NCBI GenBank assembly: GCA_016779225.1 | Contig: JADHNZ010000007.1 | Coordinates: forward strand, 1-64,000 | Direction of reading: 5' to 3' | Length of the DNA: 64,000 nucleotides | Source: Planctomycetota bacterium | GTDB lineage: Bacteria > Planctomycetota > UBA1135 > GCA-002686595 | Part shown: one piece after another, positions 41,117 to 48,797 of the stretch | Layout of the letters: every line of letters starts with the position of its first letter | Numbering within the stretch: the first letter of the stretch is position 1 | The notes under the pieces: model-generated | The model's input: the letters and a program-made list of their open reading frames with translations, nothing else | Database searches by the model: none | Told to the model about the DNA's origin: nothing | Program-made: the position numbers and the translations under genes

Positions 41117-43108
41117 GCGATCGGTCGAAACGCCGGCCGGCCCGAACTGGGCGCGGCGGGAGGCCTCGAGCAGGACCGCCCCGGGCTCGGCCCCGATCAC
41201 CTCGCTGCTGAAGGGGCTCTCCAGCAGGTCCACCGCGGCTGCGGGTCGGCCGCCGAAGAGGTAGTTCCCCGCGAGCAGCAGCCGCGCGTCCGCGTCCAGG
41301 AAGTGATCCTCGAGGTAGCGCTCGAGCAGGGCGAGCTGGCGGTCGAAGTCCGCGGGCGTGCCGTAGAACGAGCGCTTGTCCACCGCGTGCAGGGCGAGGC
41401 TCGGGTCGAGCTCGAGTGCCTTGCGCAGCTCGGCCGCGGCCCAGCGGTAGTCGCCGATGGCGAAGAGGGCGTCCGACAGCACGAGGCGCAGGATGCCGAG
41501 CTCGGGGGCGAACTCCACCGCCCGCGAGTAGGCGCGCGCGGCGTCGCCGTAGCGTCCCTCGCGGAACGCCTCGTCGCCCACCGCGAGGTAGTGGTTCGCC
41601 GCGCGGTTGAGCTCCGCCTGCTGCTCGGGGTTCGGCGCTTGGGGCGCCTGCACAATGGCCTCGCCCACGGGGACCTCGACCAGCACGGGCTCCTGCACGA
41701 CCACCACCTCGGGCTGGGCCTCGACGACCACGGTCACCGGGGGCGCGTAGGAGTAGGAGACGAACGGTCCCCACCAGTAGCGGTTGCACGACCACCAGGG
41801 CCAGTACCCCGCGCCTCCGCAGGACCACCAGGAGTGCCACCACCAGGCCGAGCCATAGAAGGGCGCGTTCCACCAGCACCAGGGCTGGTACCCCCAGGTG
41901 CCCCAGAACCCGAAGCTGACCGAGCCGCAGCGGCCGTCATCGAAGCCGTCGTCGTACCCGTCTCCGTAGCCATCGTCGTACCCGGTGTCGTAGTCCCCGT
42001 TCCCGGTACCCGCGCCCGGAGAGGTCCCGTCCGTCGCGCCCGCGGCTGCGTCCGGGAGGACCTCGGCGCCGAGGGTGCCCGTGCCCACCGCACCAGGTCC
42101 GCCCTTGGGGTTGCCCGCACCAGCGAGCTGCTGCAGGTAGTCGTTGCGCGCCGCGGTCACGCGCTGCTGGGTGCGGGCATCCTGGATGCGCAGGTCGCGG
42201 GAGGCGCGGCCCTCGCGAGCGCTCGCAGCGCGCTCGTTGCGCGACTCCCTGCCCTCGCGGGCCTCCTGGGCCCGCTCTCCGCGGCGCGCCGCGAGGACGC
42301 GCTCGGTCAGGGGCGACTGGCTGGAGGCCGCCTCACCGGCATCCACGCGGGCCGAGGCCGCGCGGTAGCGGTCGAGGATGTCCCCGCGGCTCATGGCCCG
42401 GCTGGCGATGGCCGAGCCCTCCGGGCGAAGCGGGGTCGCGGCCTCGGCGGTGCGAGCCCCGGCGGCGGTCCAGCGCGAGCGGACGGAGGGCGAGGGGCCC
42501 GAGCCCGCGGGGGTCGAGCGCGGCCGCCAGCTGGTTCCACCGGAGGTGCTGCTGTACGACCGCGGGAAGCGCACCGGGGCGGGGCGCGTGTTGGTGATGT
42601 CGATGACCCCGGGCGCGGTGCTCGTCCCCGAGCTCGTGGAGCTGCTGGGGCGCCAGCTGCTCGGGGCGGGCGCGGGGGCGGAAGGGGCGGACGGGCGCGC
42701 GGCCGGCTGGCTGCTCGTCACCGGGGCGCGGGAGGGGAGCGCGCTCGGGAGGGAGGTGCTGGGCCGAGGGGAGCTGGTGGACACGCGGCTGGGCGTGGTC
42801 GTCGGGCGCGTGGTCACCCGCGGGGTGGCGGGGGCGGAGCGGGAGGGCGCGGGTACGCTGGGCGACGGCCGGGTGCTGCGCGAGGGTGAGCTGGTGATGC
42901 CCCTCGAGCTGGAGCCGGTGCTCGGGCGACTCGGCGTGGAGGAGGGCCGGCTGGGAGCGGGTCGGCTGCTCGGGGCGGGGCGGCTGGTCGAGCCGCGGGA
43001 GGAGGAGCCGCGGGAGCTGCCCTGGGAGGGCCGACCGCGCTGCGCGAGGGAGGCGTCCGGGAGGGCGACGAGGAGGGCCAGGGCGATCAGCAGGGGGCGC
43101 AGGCTCAT
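41114..43108 (-). CDS. Exported low-complexity protein with Trp-rich segment and TPR domain
   Basis: 664 residues. A signal peptide (ends DASLAQ) leads to about 230 residues of Ser/Pro/Arg/Thr-rich low-complexity sequence, then a charged helical stretch (ERVLAARRGERAQEAREGRESRNERAAS). A Gly/Asp/Tyr repeat (DYDTGYDDGYGDGYDDGFDDG) and about 50 residues with 15 Trp (near nt 41765-41930) follow. The last 180 residues form a TPR-like domain (NRAANHYLAVGDEAFREGRYGDAARAYSRAVEF, GDYRWAAAELRKALELDPSLALH). Probably periplasmic or surface-anchored; no enzyme motif. The start ATG 43108 is at the signal peptide; upstream in-frame sequence is not protein-like. Confidence 0.75.
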   Translation of the reverse strand: MSLRPLLIALALLVALPDASLAQRGRPSQGSSRGSSSRGSTSRPAPSSRPAPSRPSSTPSRPSTGSSSRGITSSPSRSTRPSPSVPAPSRSAPATPRVTTRPTTTPSRVSTSSPRPSTSLPSALPSRAPVTSSQPAARPSAPSAPAPAPSSWRPSSSTSSGTSTAPGVIDITNTRPAPVRFPRSYSSTSGGTSWRPRSTPAGSGPSPSVRSRWTAAGARTAEAATPLRPEGSAIASRAMSRGDILDRYRAASARVDAGEAASSQSPLTERVLAARRGERAQEAREGRESRNERAASAREGRASRDLRIQDARTQQRVTAARNDYLQQLAGAGNPKGGPGAVGTGTLGAEVLPDAAAGATDGTSPGAGTGNGDYDTGYDDGYGDGYDDGFDDGRCGSVSFGFWGTWGYQPWCWWNAPFYGSAWWWHSWWSCGGAGYWPWWSCNRYWWGPFVSYSYAPPVTVVVEAQPEVVVVQEPVLVEVPVGEAIVQAPQAPNPEQQAELNRAANHYLAVGDEAFREGRYGDAARAYSRAVEFAPELGILRLVLSDALFAIGDYRWAAAELRKALELDPSLALHAVDKRSFYGTPADFDRQLALLERYLEDHFLDADARLLLAGNYLFGGRPAAAVDLLESPFSSEVIGAEPGAVLLEASRRAQFGPAGVSTDR

Positions 43109-43318
43109 GGGGGTGGGGCCGCGGGGAACGGGCCCCCGGAGGGGCACTTGGCGGCGCAGGCAAAGGAATAGCAAGCGCGGTGCCAACGCGCTGGAGCTGC
43201 CAGGGGGAGGCTCTGCGGCGGCCTGACCTCCCTGGGGGACAGCCCGGCGGCCCCGGGCGGGGGCAGCCCCACGGGGCGGGAACCTCGTGCTCGCCGGGGC
43301 TTCGTGGGGGTCCGGACC
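43109..43318. other. 210-bp intergenic region
   Basis: No gene is seen. A minus-strand TATTCC hexamer near 43165 could serve the gene to the left with a leader of about 60 nt. An imperfect CCAGGGGGAGG/CCTCCCTGG inverted repeat near 43200-43236 might be a terminator for the gene to the right. Confidence 0.3.
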
Positions 43319-44446
43319 CTACTCGCCGCCGCCGGAGCCCCTGCCTGCCGGAGGTGCCTCACGCCGCAGCTCGGGGGCGTGTCCGGGGCGCAGCCACAGG
43401 ACCAGGCGCTCGTCGCCCCCGGGGGAGGGTGGAAGCTGGCTGAGGCCCGCTCGGATGGCGTCGGGCCCTGAGCCGGGCAGGCGCGTGGCCGCGGCCAGGG
43501 TGGCGGGCTGGTCGGACCACTGCGGACCCGGGACCCCACCATCGGCCTCGAAGAGCAAGGCCTGGGGAAGGCCGCGTGCGTCGAGGAGGAGCCCGTACCC
43601 CTCCTGCAGGGTGCGGTCTGTCCCCAGGCTCGCACGCGCGCCTGCGCGCTCGATCTCCACGGCGTCGGCCGTCGGCCAGTCCTCGACCGGTCGGATCCAC
43701 GCTGCTCGACGCGGCAGGCGCAGCCGCTCGAGCACCGCCTCCTCCGGCGAGCGGCGGGCGCGCCGGTCGGGCGGGACGAAGAACGAGGACCGGTAGCGCC
43801 GCGAGCGGTCGAGGTGCTCGAGGGTCTCCGTCCAGACGGGCGCGCTGCCCAGGTGCAGGGTCCATGCCCGCGGAGCGCCGTCCTCGGACCTCCACTCGAT
43901 TCCCTCGAGGCTCTCCCAGGGGGTGCCGTCCGGGAGCCGCGCGCTCAGGGAGTGCGGCCGCGCCGCGCCCGGCGAGAGCCGTGCGTGGAGGGTGCCCAGG
44001 TCACCGAGCCGGGCGACGCGCGCCTCGCCCTCGCCCTCCCAGGGGAGTCCCTGCGGCCAGACCAGCAGGGCGCGGCGCAGCTCGAGGGTCAGGGCCGTCT
44101 CGCGCAGGCGCGCTCCCTCGAGGGCCGCGCTCTGGGACGAGGCCACGGGCACCGACCAGGCCTGCTGCCCGCAGAGGTACGCCAGCACGCGGCGGTCGTC
44201 GCCCTCGTCCTCCGCGGCGAGCATCCAGCGTCCGCGCCCGGGGAAGGCCAGATCCACCTCGAGGCTGTGGGGACGCTCGGGCAGGTCACGGAAGACCACG
44301 CGCGTCCGCGCGTGGACGGCCCACGAGCCCGCCACGCGCGTGAGCGGGGGCGGCTCGTCCTGCCTCGCGGAGACGGAGCTCGCCGCGCCCGTCGCCAGCG
44401 GAGCCGCCGCGAGGAGCACGCCGGGGACCAGGGTGGAGAGCCGCAT
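43319..44446 (-). CDS. Exported protein of unknown function
   Basis: 375 residues. A signal peptide (MRLSTLVPGVLLAAAPLATGAASSVSA) precedes a beta-rich region starting VAGSWAVHARTRVVFRDLPERPHSLEVDLAFPGRGRWMLA, which looks like an outer-membrane lipoprotein-sorting-type or other beta-half-barrel fold, but I cannot assign it. The C-terminus is Pro/Gly-rich (APPAGRGSGGGE). ATG 44446 has a TAGGCT box 7 nt before it. The gene to its right is 56 bp away on the same strand. Confidence 0.7.
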   Translation of the reverse strand: MRLSTLVPGVLLAAAPLATGAASSVSARQDEPPPLTRVAGSWAVHARTRVVFRDLPERPHSLEVDLAFPGRGRWMLAAEDEGDDRRVLAYLCGQQAWSVPVASSQSAALEGARLRETALTLELRRALLVWPQGLPWEGEGEARVARLGDLGTLHARLSPGAARPHSLSARLPDGTPWESLEGIEWRSEDGAPRAWTLHLGSAPVWTETLEHLDRSRRYRSSFFVPPDRRARRSPEEAVLERLRLPRRAAWIRPVEDWPTADAVEIERAGARASLGTDRTLQEGYGLLLDARGLPQALLFEADGGVPGPQWSDQPATLAAATRLPGSGPDAIRAGLSQLPPSPGGDERLVLWLRPGHAPELRREAPPAGRGSGGGE

Positions 44447-44453
44447 GCGCCTC

Positions 44454-44459
44454 AGCCTA
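44454..44459 (-). promoter_or_regulatory. TAGGCT, candidate -10 box
   Basis: Read on the minus strand, TAGGCT ends 7 nt before ATG 44446; identical in sequence and spacing to the clpS box. Confidence 0.5.
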
Positions 44460-44502
44460 CTGCGAGCGTGCGGCTTCGTCCTCGCCAGGGCGTCTGCAGC
44501 GC

Positions 44503-45504
44503 TCAGCTCTGGGGGAGTCGCCCGGCCCACTCGACCCAGGGCTCGGTCTCGCTCCCGTAGTTCTTCCCTGCGAGACGCTGCAGGTCCCCGAGGAGGACCT
44601 GCCGCCGGGGACCCTCGGGGTTCTGGACGAGGGCGGCCGCGAGGGCGCGCGCGCTGCGTCCCTTGAGGTGCGGGTCGCGCGTGCCGAGGCTCGCAAGGGC
44701 GCGGCTCGCGGCGCGGGTGAGGAGCAGGTGCTCGCTCTCCAGCAGGAGCACGAGGTCCGGGAGGGAGGCTGCGTCTCCCAGGCGCGCGAGGATGATGACC
44801 GAGTGCGTCTGCACCGCGGGGTCCTGGTCGAAGAGGGACGCGCGCGCGCACTCGCGCGCGCTCTCCGCATCGGCACCCGCTGCCTGCAGCTGCTTGACGG
44901 CCCACGAGCCGTTGCGCCGGCAGCCCGGGTCGGAGTCGCTGAACAGCGCGACCAGCCCGCCCAGCGGCGTGCCCGCGCGCCCGAGGATCCCCAGCGCATA
45001 GGCCGCGTTCGCCCGCACCTCGGCCTCGGTGTCCTCGAGGGCCGCGACGAGGGGACCCTCCGCGGCCTCGTCGGTGCTGAAGCCGAGCGCCATGGCGGCC
45101 AGCTGGCGGTTGCGGGTCGGACCCGTCTGCAGAACCTCCACTAGCACCCTCGTGCCGCGCGTGGCCTTGTGCTTGAGCTTGGCATCGAGCACGCGGAACT
45201 TGGCGCGGTCCGAGGCCTCGCTCGCCTCGAGCAGCTGGTTGTTCCAGGCGGTGATGAGCTGGTCGAGCTCGATGAGCAGACCGCCCGTCGTGGGATCCAG
45301 CTCCTCGGCGTCCGAGGACACCCTAACCTCACCGATGCGGTCCCAGGTGGCGCTGGGGATGAGCGGCTCGACCTCGTCGCCCGCCGGCTCCTGCGTGCCG
45401 GTGCTGGCGCAGGAGGCGAGGGCTCCGAGGAGGAGGCTAGGGAGGAGCGTCCGGGGGAGGGACCGGGGCAGCGTCGAGGCGCTGCGCTCGAGGGGGGCGT
45501 CCAT
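44503..45504 (-). CDS. HEAT-repeat lipoprotein
   Basis: 333 residues. A lipoprotein signal (RTLLPSLLLGALASCAST, lipobox ASC) is followed by a helical region and HEAT repeats: AMALGFSTDEAAEGPLVAALEDTEAEVRANAAYALGILG, LVALFSDSDPGCRRNGSWAVKQL, AVQTHSVIILARLGDAASLPDLVLLLESEHLLLTRAASRALASLG. HEAT arrays bind proteins; no enzyme motif is present. It is upstream of another exported-protein gene on the same strand and diverges from the PA14 protein gene across 372 bp. Confidence 0.85.
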   Translation of the reverse strand: MDAPLERSASTLPRSLPRTLLPSLLLGALASCASTGTQEPAGDEVEPLIPSATWDRIGEVRVSSDAEELDPTTGGLLIELDQLITAWNNQLLEASEASDRAKFRVLDAKLKHKATRGTRVLVEVLQTGPTRNRQLAAMALGFSTDEAAEGPLVAALEDTEAEVRANAAYALGILGRAGTPLGGLVALFSDSDPGCRRNGSWAVKQLQAAGADAESARECARASLFDQDPAVQTHSVIILARLGDAASLPDLVLLLESEHLLLTRAASRALASLGTRDPHLKGRSARALAAALVQNPEGPRRQVLLGDLQRLAGKNYGSETEPWVEWAGRLPQS

Positions 45505-45876
45505 GGATCAGGGTGGACGCCCGCGGGGCGTCCGTTCTTCCCCTCCATCCTCTCCATTCCCGGCCCCCTCCGGACCCGTGGGATGCGGGTCTGGCGCGCG
45601 GCCCCCCGCGGCCCCGCGCGTCCCGCCCTGGGCCTCGTGTCTCGAGCCGGGATGCCGGGCACACCCCGGGCAGGCTGCACCCGTGAGCGGGGAAGCGGTC
45701 GGAGGGGCGTCCCGCAGGCTCTCCAAGGCGATTCCCCTGAGCGGAGCTGATCGCACTCCCAGGCGCGTTGTGGGGCCAGCAGGGGCACCCTACCCTCGGC
45801 GTCCCGCGGCCCTGCTCGCGTGCTGCCCGCGGGGCACACTTGGAAGCGGCCGCCACTCCCCCGCCAACGCCTTCCC
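45505..45876. other. 372-bp divergent intergenic region
   Basis: No gene is seen. A TACCCT hexamer (45789-45794) could be a plus-strand -10 box with an 80-nt leader. CGCGCGG (45595-45601) pairs with CCGCGCG (45614-45620) as a 7-bp stem. Nothing else stands out. Confidence 0.35.
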
Positions 45877-48699
45877 GTGATCGCCAAGCACCTCACCTCC
45901 TGCCTTGCGCTGCCGGTGTTCCTGTGCGCACCCCTCGGCGCCGCTCAGCAGGCCCCGGGTGGCGGGCCCGTTCGCGTGGAGGACTGCAATGGCAACGGCA
46001 TCCCGGATGTGGTGGACATTCGCCGCGGCACCTCCCTGGACTGCCAGGGGGACGGCGTGCCGGATGAGTGCCAGCTGGCGCAGCCCCTCGAGTACGCGCT
46101 GGACGACGGCGGGTTCGAGGGAGCGGTCGGGACGGACCAGCCGCACATCGCGTTCCTGAGCCGCTTCGTGGTCGAGCCGGGCAAGGAGCTGCTGACCGGG
46201 GTGGACCTGCAGTGGGGCTCGGGGGTGGACGGCCTCCCCGCCACGGTGGGCATCTGGTCCGACCCCGATGGCGACGGGGATCCCGCGGACGCGGCGCTGC
46301 TGCAGAGCGTGCCGGTCGTGGGGGAGTTCGGCTTCGCGGGGACCTGGGTCACCGTGGACCTCGACGAGCAGGTGCTCGGCCCCGTCGGGACCTCGTTCTT
46401 CGTCGGGGTGTGGGGTGCCTGGCCGACGGCGCCGACGGCCTACCCTGCGGCCTTCGACACGAGCGCCCCCGACGGCGCCAGCTGGTGGATCGCGTCCGCG
46501 ACGCCCATCCAGCCCAACAGCCTCGCGAGCGGCGCGATCACCGAGTACGGACTGCTCTCGCAGGTCTGCTCCTGCGATGGGGACTGGATGATCCGGCCGC
46601 TGGTGTGCTCCACGGGGCACTGCCGGGAGGCGACGGATGTCGATGGAGACGGGGTGCCGGATGCGTGCCAGGCAGACTGCGACGGCGACGGGGTGCCCGA
46701 CGACTTCCAGATCGGCCAGGACCCGACCCTCGACTGTGACGGCAACGGCAGCCTCGACTCCTGCGAGGTCTTCGACGACTGCGACGGCAACCAGGTGCCC
46801 GACCCGTGCCAGGCCGCGAACCAGGGCCTCGTGGGGCAGTACTACTTCAACCGCCTGCTGTCGGGACCGTTCCTCGCGCGCATCGACTCCCAGGTCGAGT
46901 TCAACTTCGACACCAGCGCGCCCCCGGTGGGTATCCCCAACGACGACTTCAGCGTGCGCTGGACAGGCTCGTTCTTCGCGCCCTCCGGAGGCACCTACGA
47001 GTTCGGCGTCCTGCACGACGATGGCGCGCGGCTGTTCGTCAACGGCCAGCTCATCCTGGACGAGTGGGGTCCCTCGGGGGGGGACTTCGACACGGGGACG
47101 GTGGACCTGCTTGGTGGCCGCTGGTACTTCCTCGAGCTGCACTACTACGAGGCCGCGGGAGGCGCGCTGGTCGAGCTCCACTGGGCGCCGCCCGGTGATG
47201 TGATGGACCCCATGCAGCCCTCCGAGCTGCGCCCGATCTACGACCGCAACGGCGACAGCGTGCCGGATGCCTGCCAGGTGCTGGACTGCAACGGCAACGG
47301 GGTCGCGGACGGCGACGAGCTGGCGGCGGGGACCCAGACCGACTGCAACGGGGACGGGATCCTCGACTCCTGCCAGGCCTGCGCGGACCTGGACCGCAAC
47401 GGCGTGCTGGATGTCTGTGAGGCCGCCCTCCCCAACGGCCTGTACGGGCAGTACTTCCGCGAGGGCGCGTTCGACGGGACCTTCGGCGCGCGCCTGATCG
47501 GGCGCGTCGACCCGGTCGTGGACTTCGACTGGGGGATGGGCTCGCCCGGGGGCGGGCTCCCCAGCGACGACTTCTGCGCGCGCTGGACCGGGACACTCGT
47601 GGCGCCCTCCGGAGGAGCAGGGACCGGCTATGAGCTGCATGTGCGCTCCGATGACGGGGTACGCCTGTGGTTCGACGGTCAGCTCTTGATCGACGAGTAC
47701 CACGCCAACGGCGGGACTGAGTACTCCGTCGGGATCGTGATGGCACCGGGCAGCCAGCACCGCCTGGAGCTGCACTACTTCGAGCTCAGCGGGGACGCCC
47801 TGGTCGAGCTGCGCTGGACGCCCCCGGGGGGAGCGAAGGAGATCCTCCCCAGCGCGTACCTGCGTCCGACCACGGACCTTGACGGGGACGGCCTCCCGGA
47901 CGCCTATGCAGAGGACTGCAATGGGAACGGGATCCTGGACGCGTTCGAGCTGGACTCGGACGGGGACTGCGTGATCAACGACTGCGAGCTCGGCGCGGGG
48001 CACTGGCGCTTCGAGGAGGCGCTGGGCACGGGGCTGGACGACGCCTCCGGAAACGGCGCCGGAGGGTTCCTGAGCCTCCCCGCGGACCGCGTGGCCAATG
48101 TGCCGGTCACCACGGTCCCCCAGACCGGCCTTGCGAACCAGCAGGCCCTCGACCTGTTCTGGACCTCGACCACGAGCAGCGGCTCGGCCGAGATCCCTGA
48201 CCCGACCTCACGCCTGGCCTCCGGCGGGCAGAGCTTCACCCTCCAGGCGTGGGTGCAGCTGGACCAGATCGCCACCAATGGCAATGCCGAGCGCCAGTGG
48301 CTGCTGCAGCGCAAGCCCGCGCTGTCCGGGGACAGCCAGCTCGATTACTCGCTGATCGTGCAGACCGGAGGTGGCGGTGGACCCTGCAACCTGGCCGCCT
48401 GGTTCGGGGACGGCTCGAGCCTGCTCGCCGTCACGAGCTCGTTCGAGATCCTGGACACCGAGTGGCACCATGTGAGCCTCGCCTACGACGCGCAGAGGCG
48501 CCAGCTGCGCTTCGGCCTGGATGGAGCCTTCGAGGAGATCGGCTTCACCAAGCCCGCCTGGTCACCCGCGGCCTCCGTCCTCATCGGGGCCCACTCCAAC
48601 GCCGCCGGCACGCGCAACCAGTTCCTGCGCGGCCAGGTGGACGAGGTCATGATCTCCCGCGGCTTCGTTCCAAGGGACGCGCTCCTGCGTTCGCACTGA
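45877..48699 (+). CDS. Exported PA14/LamG protein with D-C-N-G-N-G repeats (first paralog)
   Basis: 940 residues from GTG 45877, which begins a good signal peptide (LTSCLALPVFLCAPLGAAQQ). Order: a Cys/Asp repeat (36-70, DCNGNGIPDVVDI and CQGDGVPDECQ), a beta domain (85-245), more such repeats, PA14 domain 1 (about 316-450, GLVGQYYFNRLLSGPF), repeats, PA14 domain 2 (about 520-655, GLYGQYFREGAFDG) and repeats. A concanavalin/LamG-type domain ends it (about 708-935, AGHWRFEEALGTGLDDASGNG to MISRGFVPRDALLRSH). PA14 and LamG domains bind sugars, and the Asp/Asn loops likely bind calcium. Secreted or surface carbohydrate-binding protein; no catalytic domain. A paralog follows. Confidence 0.9.
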   Translation: MIAKHLTSCLALPVFLCAPLGAAQQAPGGGPVRVEDCNGNGIPDVVDIRRGTSLDCQGDGVPDECQLAQPLEYALDDGGFEGAVGTDQPHIAFLSRFVVEPGKELLTGVDLQWGSGVDGLPATVGIWSDPDGDGDPADAALLQSVPVVGEFGFAGTWVTVDLDEQVLGPVGTSFFVGVWGAWPTAPTAYPAAFDTSAPDGASWWIASATPIQPNSLASGAITEYGLLSQVCSCDGDWMIRPLVCSTGHCREATDVDGDGVPDACQADCDGDGVPDDFQIGQDPTLDCDGNGSLDSCEVFDDCDGNQVPDPCQAANQGLVGQYYFNRLLSGPFLARIDSQVEFNFDTSAPPVGIPNDDFSVRWTGSFFAPSGGTYEFGVLHDDGARLFVNGQLILDEWGPSGGDFDTGTVDLLGGRWYFLELHYYEAAGGALVELHWAPPGDVMDPMQPSELRPIYDRNGDSVPDACQVLDCNGNGVADGDELAAGTQTDCNGDGILDSCQACADLDRNGVLDVCEAALPNGLYGQYFREGAFDGTFGARLIGRVDPVVDFDWGMGSPGGGLPSDDFCARWTGTLVAPSGGAGTGYELHVRSDDGVRLWFDGQLLIDEYHANGGTEYSVGIVMAPGSQHRLELHYFELSGDALVELRWTPPGGAKEILPSAYLRPTTDLDGDGLPDAYAEDCNGNGILDAFELDSDGDCVINDCELGAGHWRFEEALGTGLDDASGNGAGGFLSLPADRVANVPVTTVPQTGLANQQALDLFWTSTTSSGSAEIPDPTSRLASGGQSFTLQAWVQLDQIATNGNAERQWLLQRKPALSGDSQLDYSLIVQTGGGGGPCNLAAWFGDGSSLLAVTSSFEILDTEWHHVSLAYDAQRRQLRFGLDGAFEEIGFTKPAWSPAASVLIGAHSNAAGTRNQFLRGQVDEVMISRGFVPRDALLRSH

Positions 48700-48716
48700 G
48701 TCCACCCAAGAGCACA

Positions 48717-48739
48717 CTCCTCGCCCTCAGGGCGGGGAG
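48717..48739. terminator. 10-bp hairpin between the two paralogs
   Basis: CTCCTCGCCC pairs with GGGCGGGGAG (one T-G wobble) around a TCA loop, 17 nt after the first paralog's stop. Confidence 0.5.
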
Positions 48740-48756
48740 GATCGTCGAGATGAGCC

Positions 48757-48783
48757 TGCCCCCCGGGCCTGCCCCGGGGGGCA
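48757..48783. promoter_or_regulatory. Perfect 11-bp hairpin just upstream of the second paralog's start
   Basis: TGCCCCCCGGG pairs perfectly with CCCGGGGGGCA around a CCTGC loop. It ends 14 nt before ATG 48798, where it could block or gate ribosome entry or act as a second terminator. Confidence 0.45.
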
Positions 48784-48797
48784 ACCTTCCACTAGCC

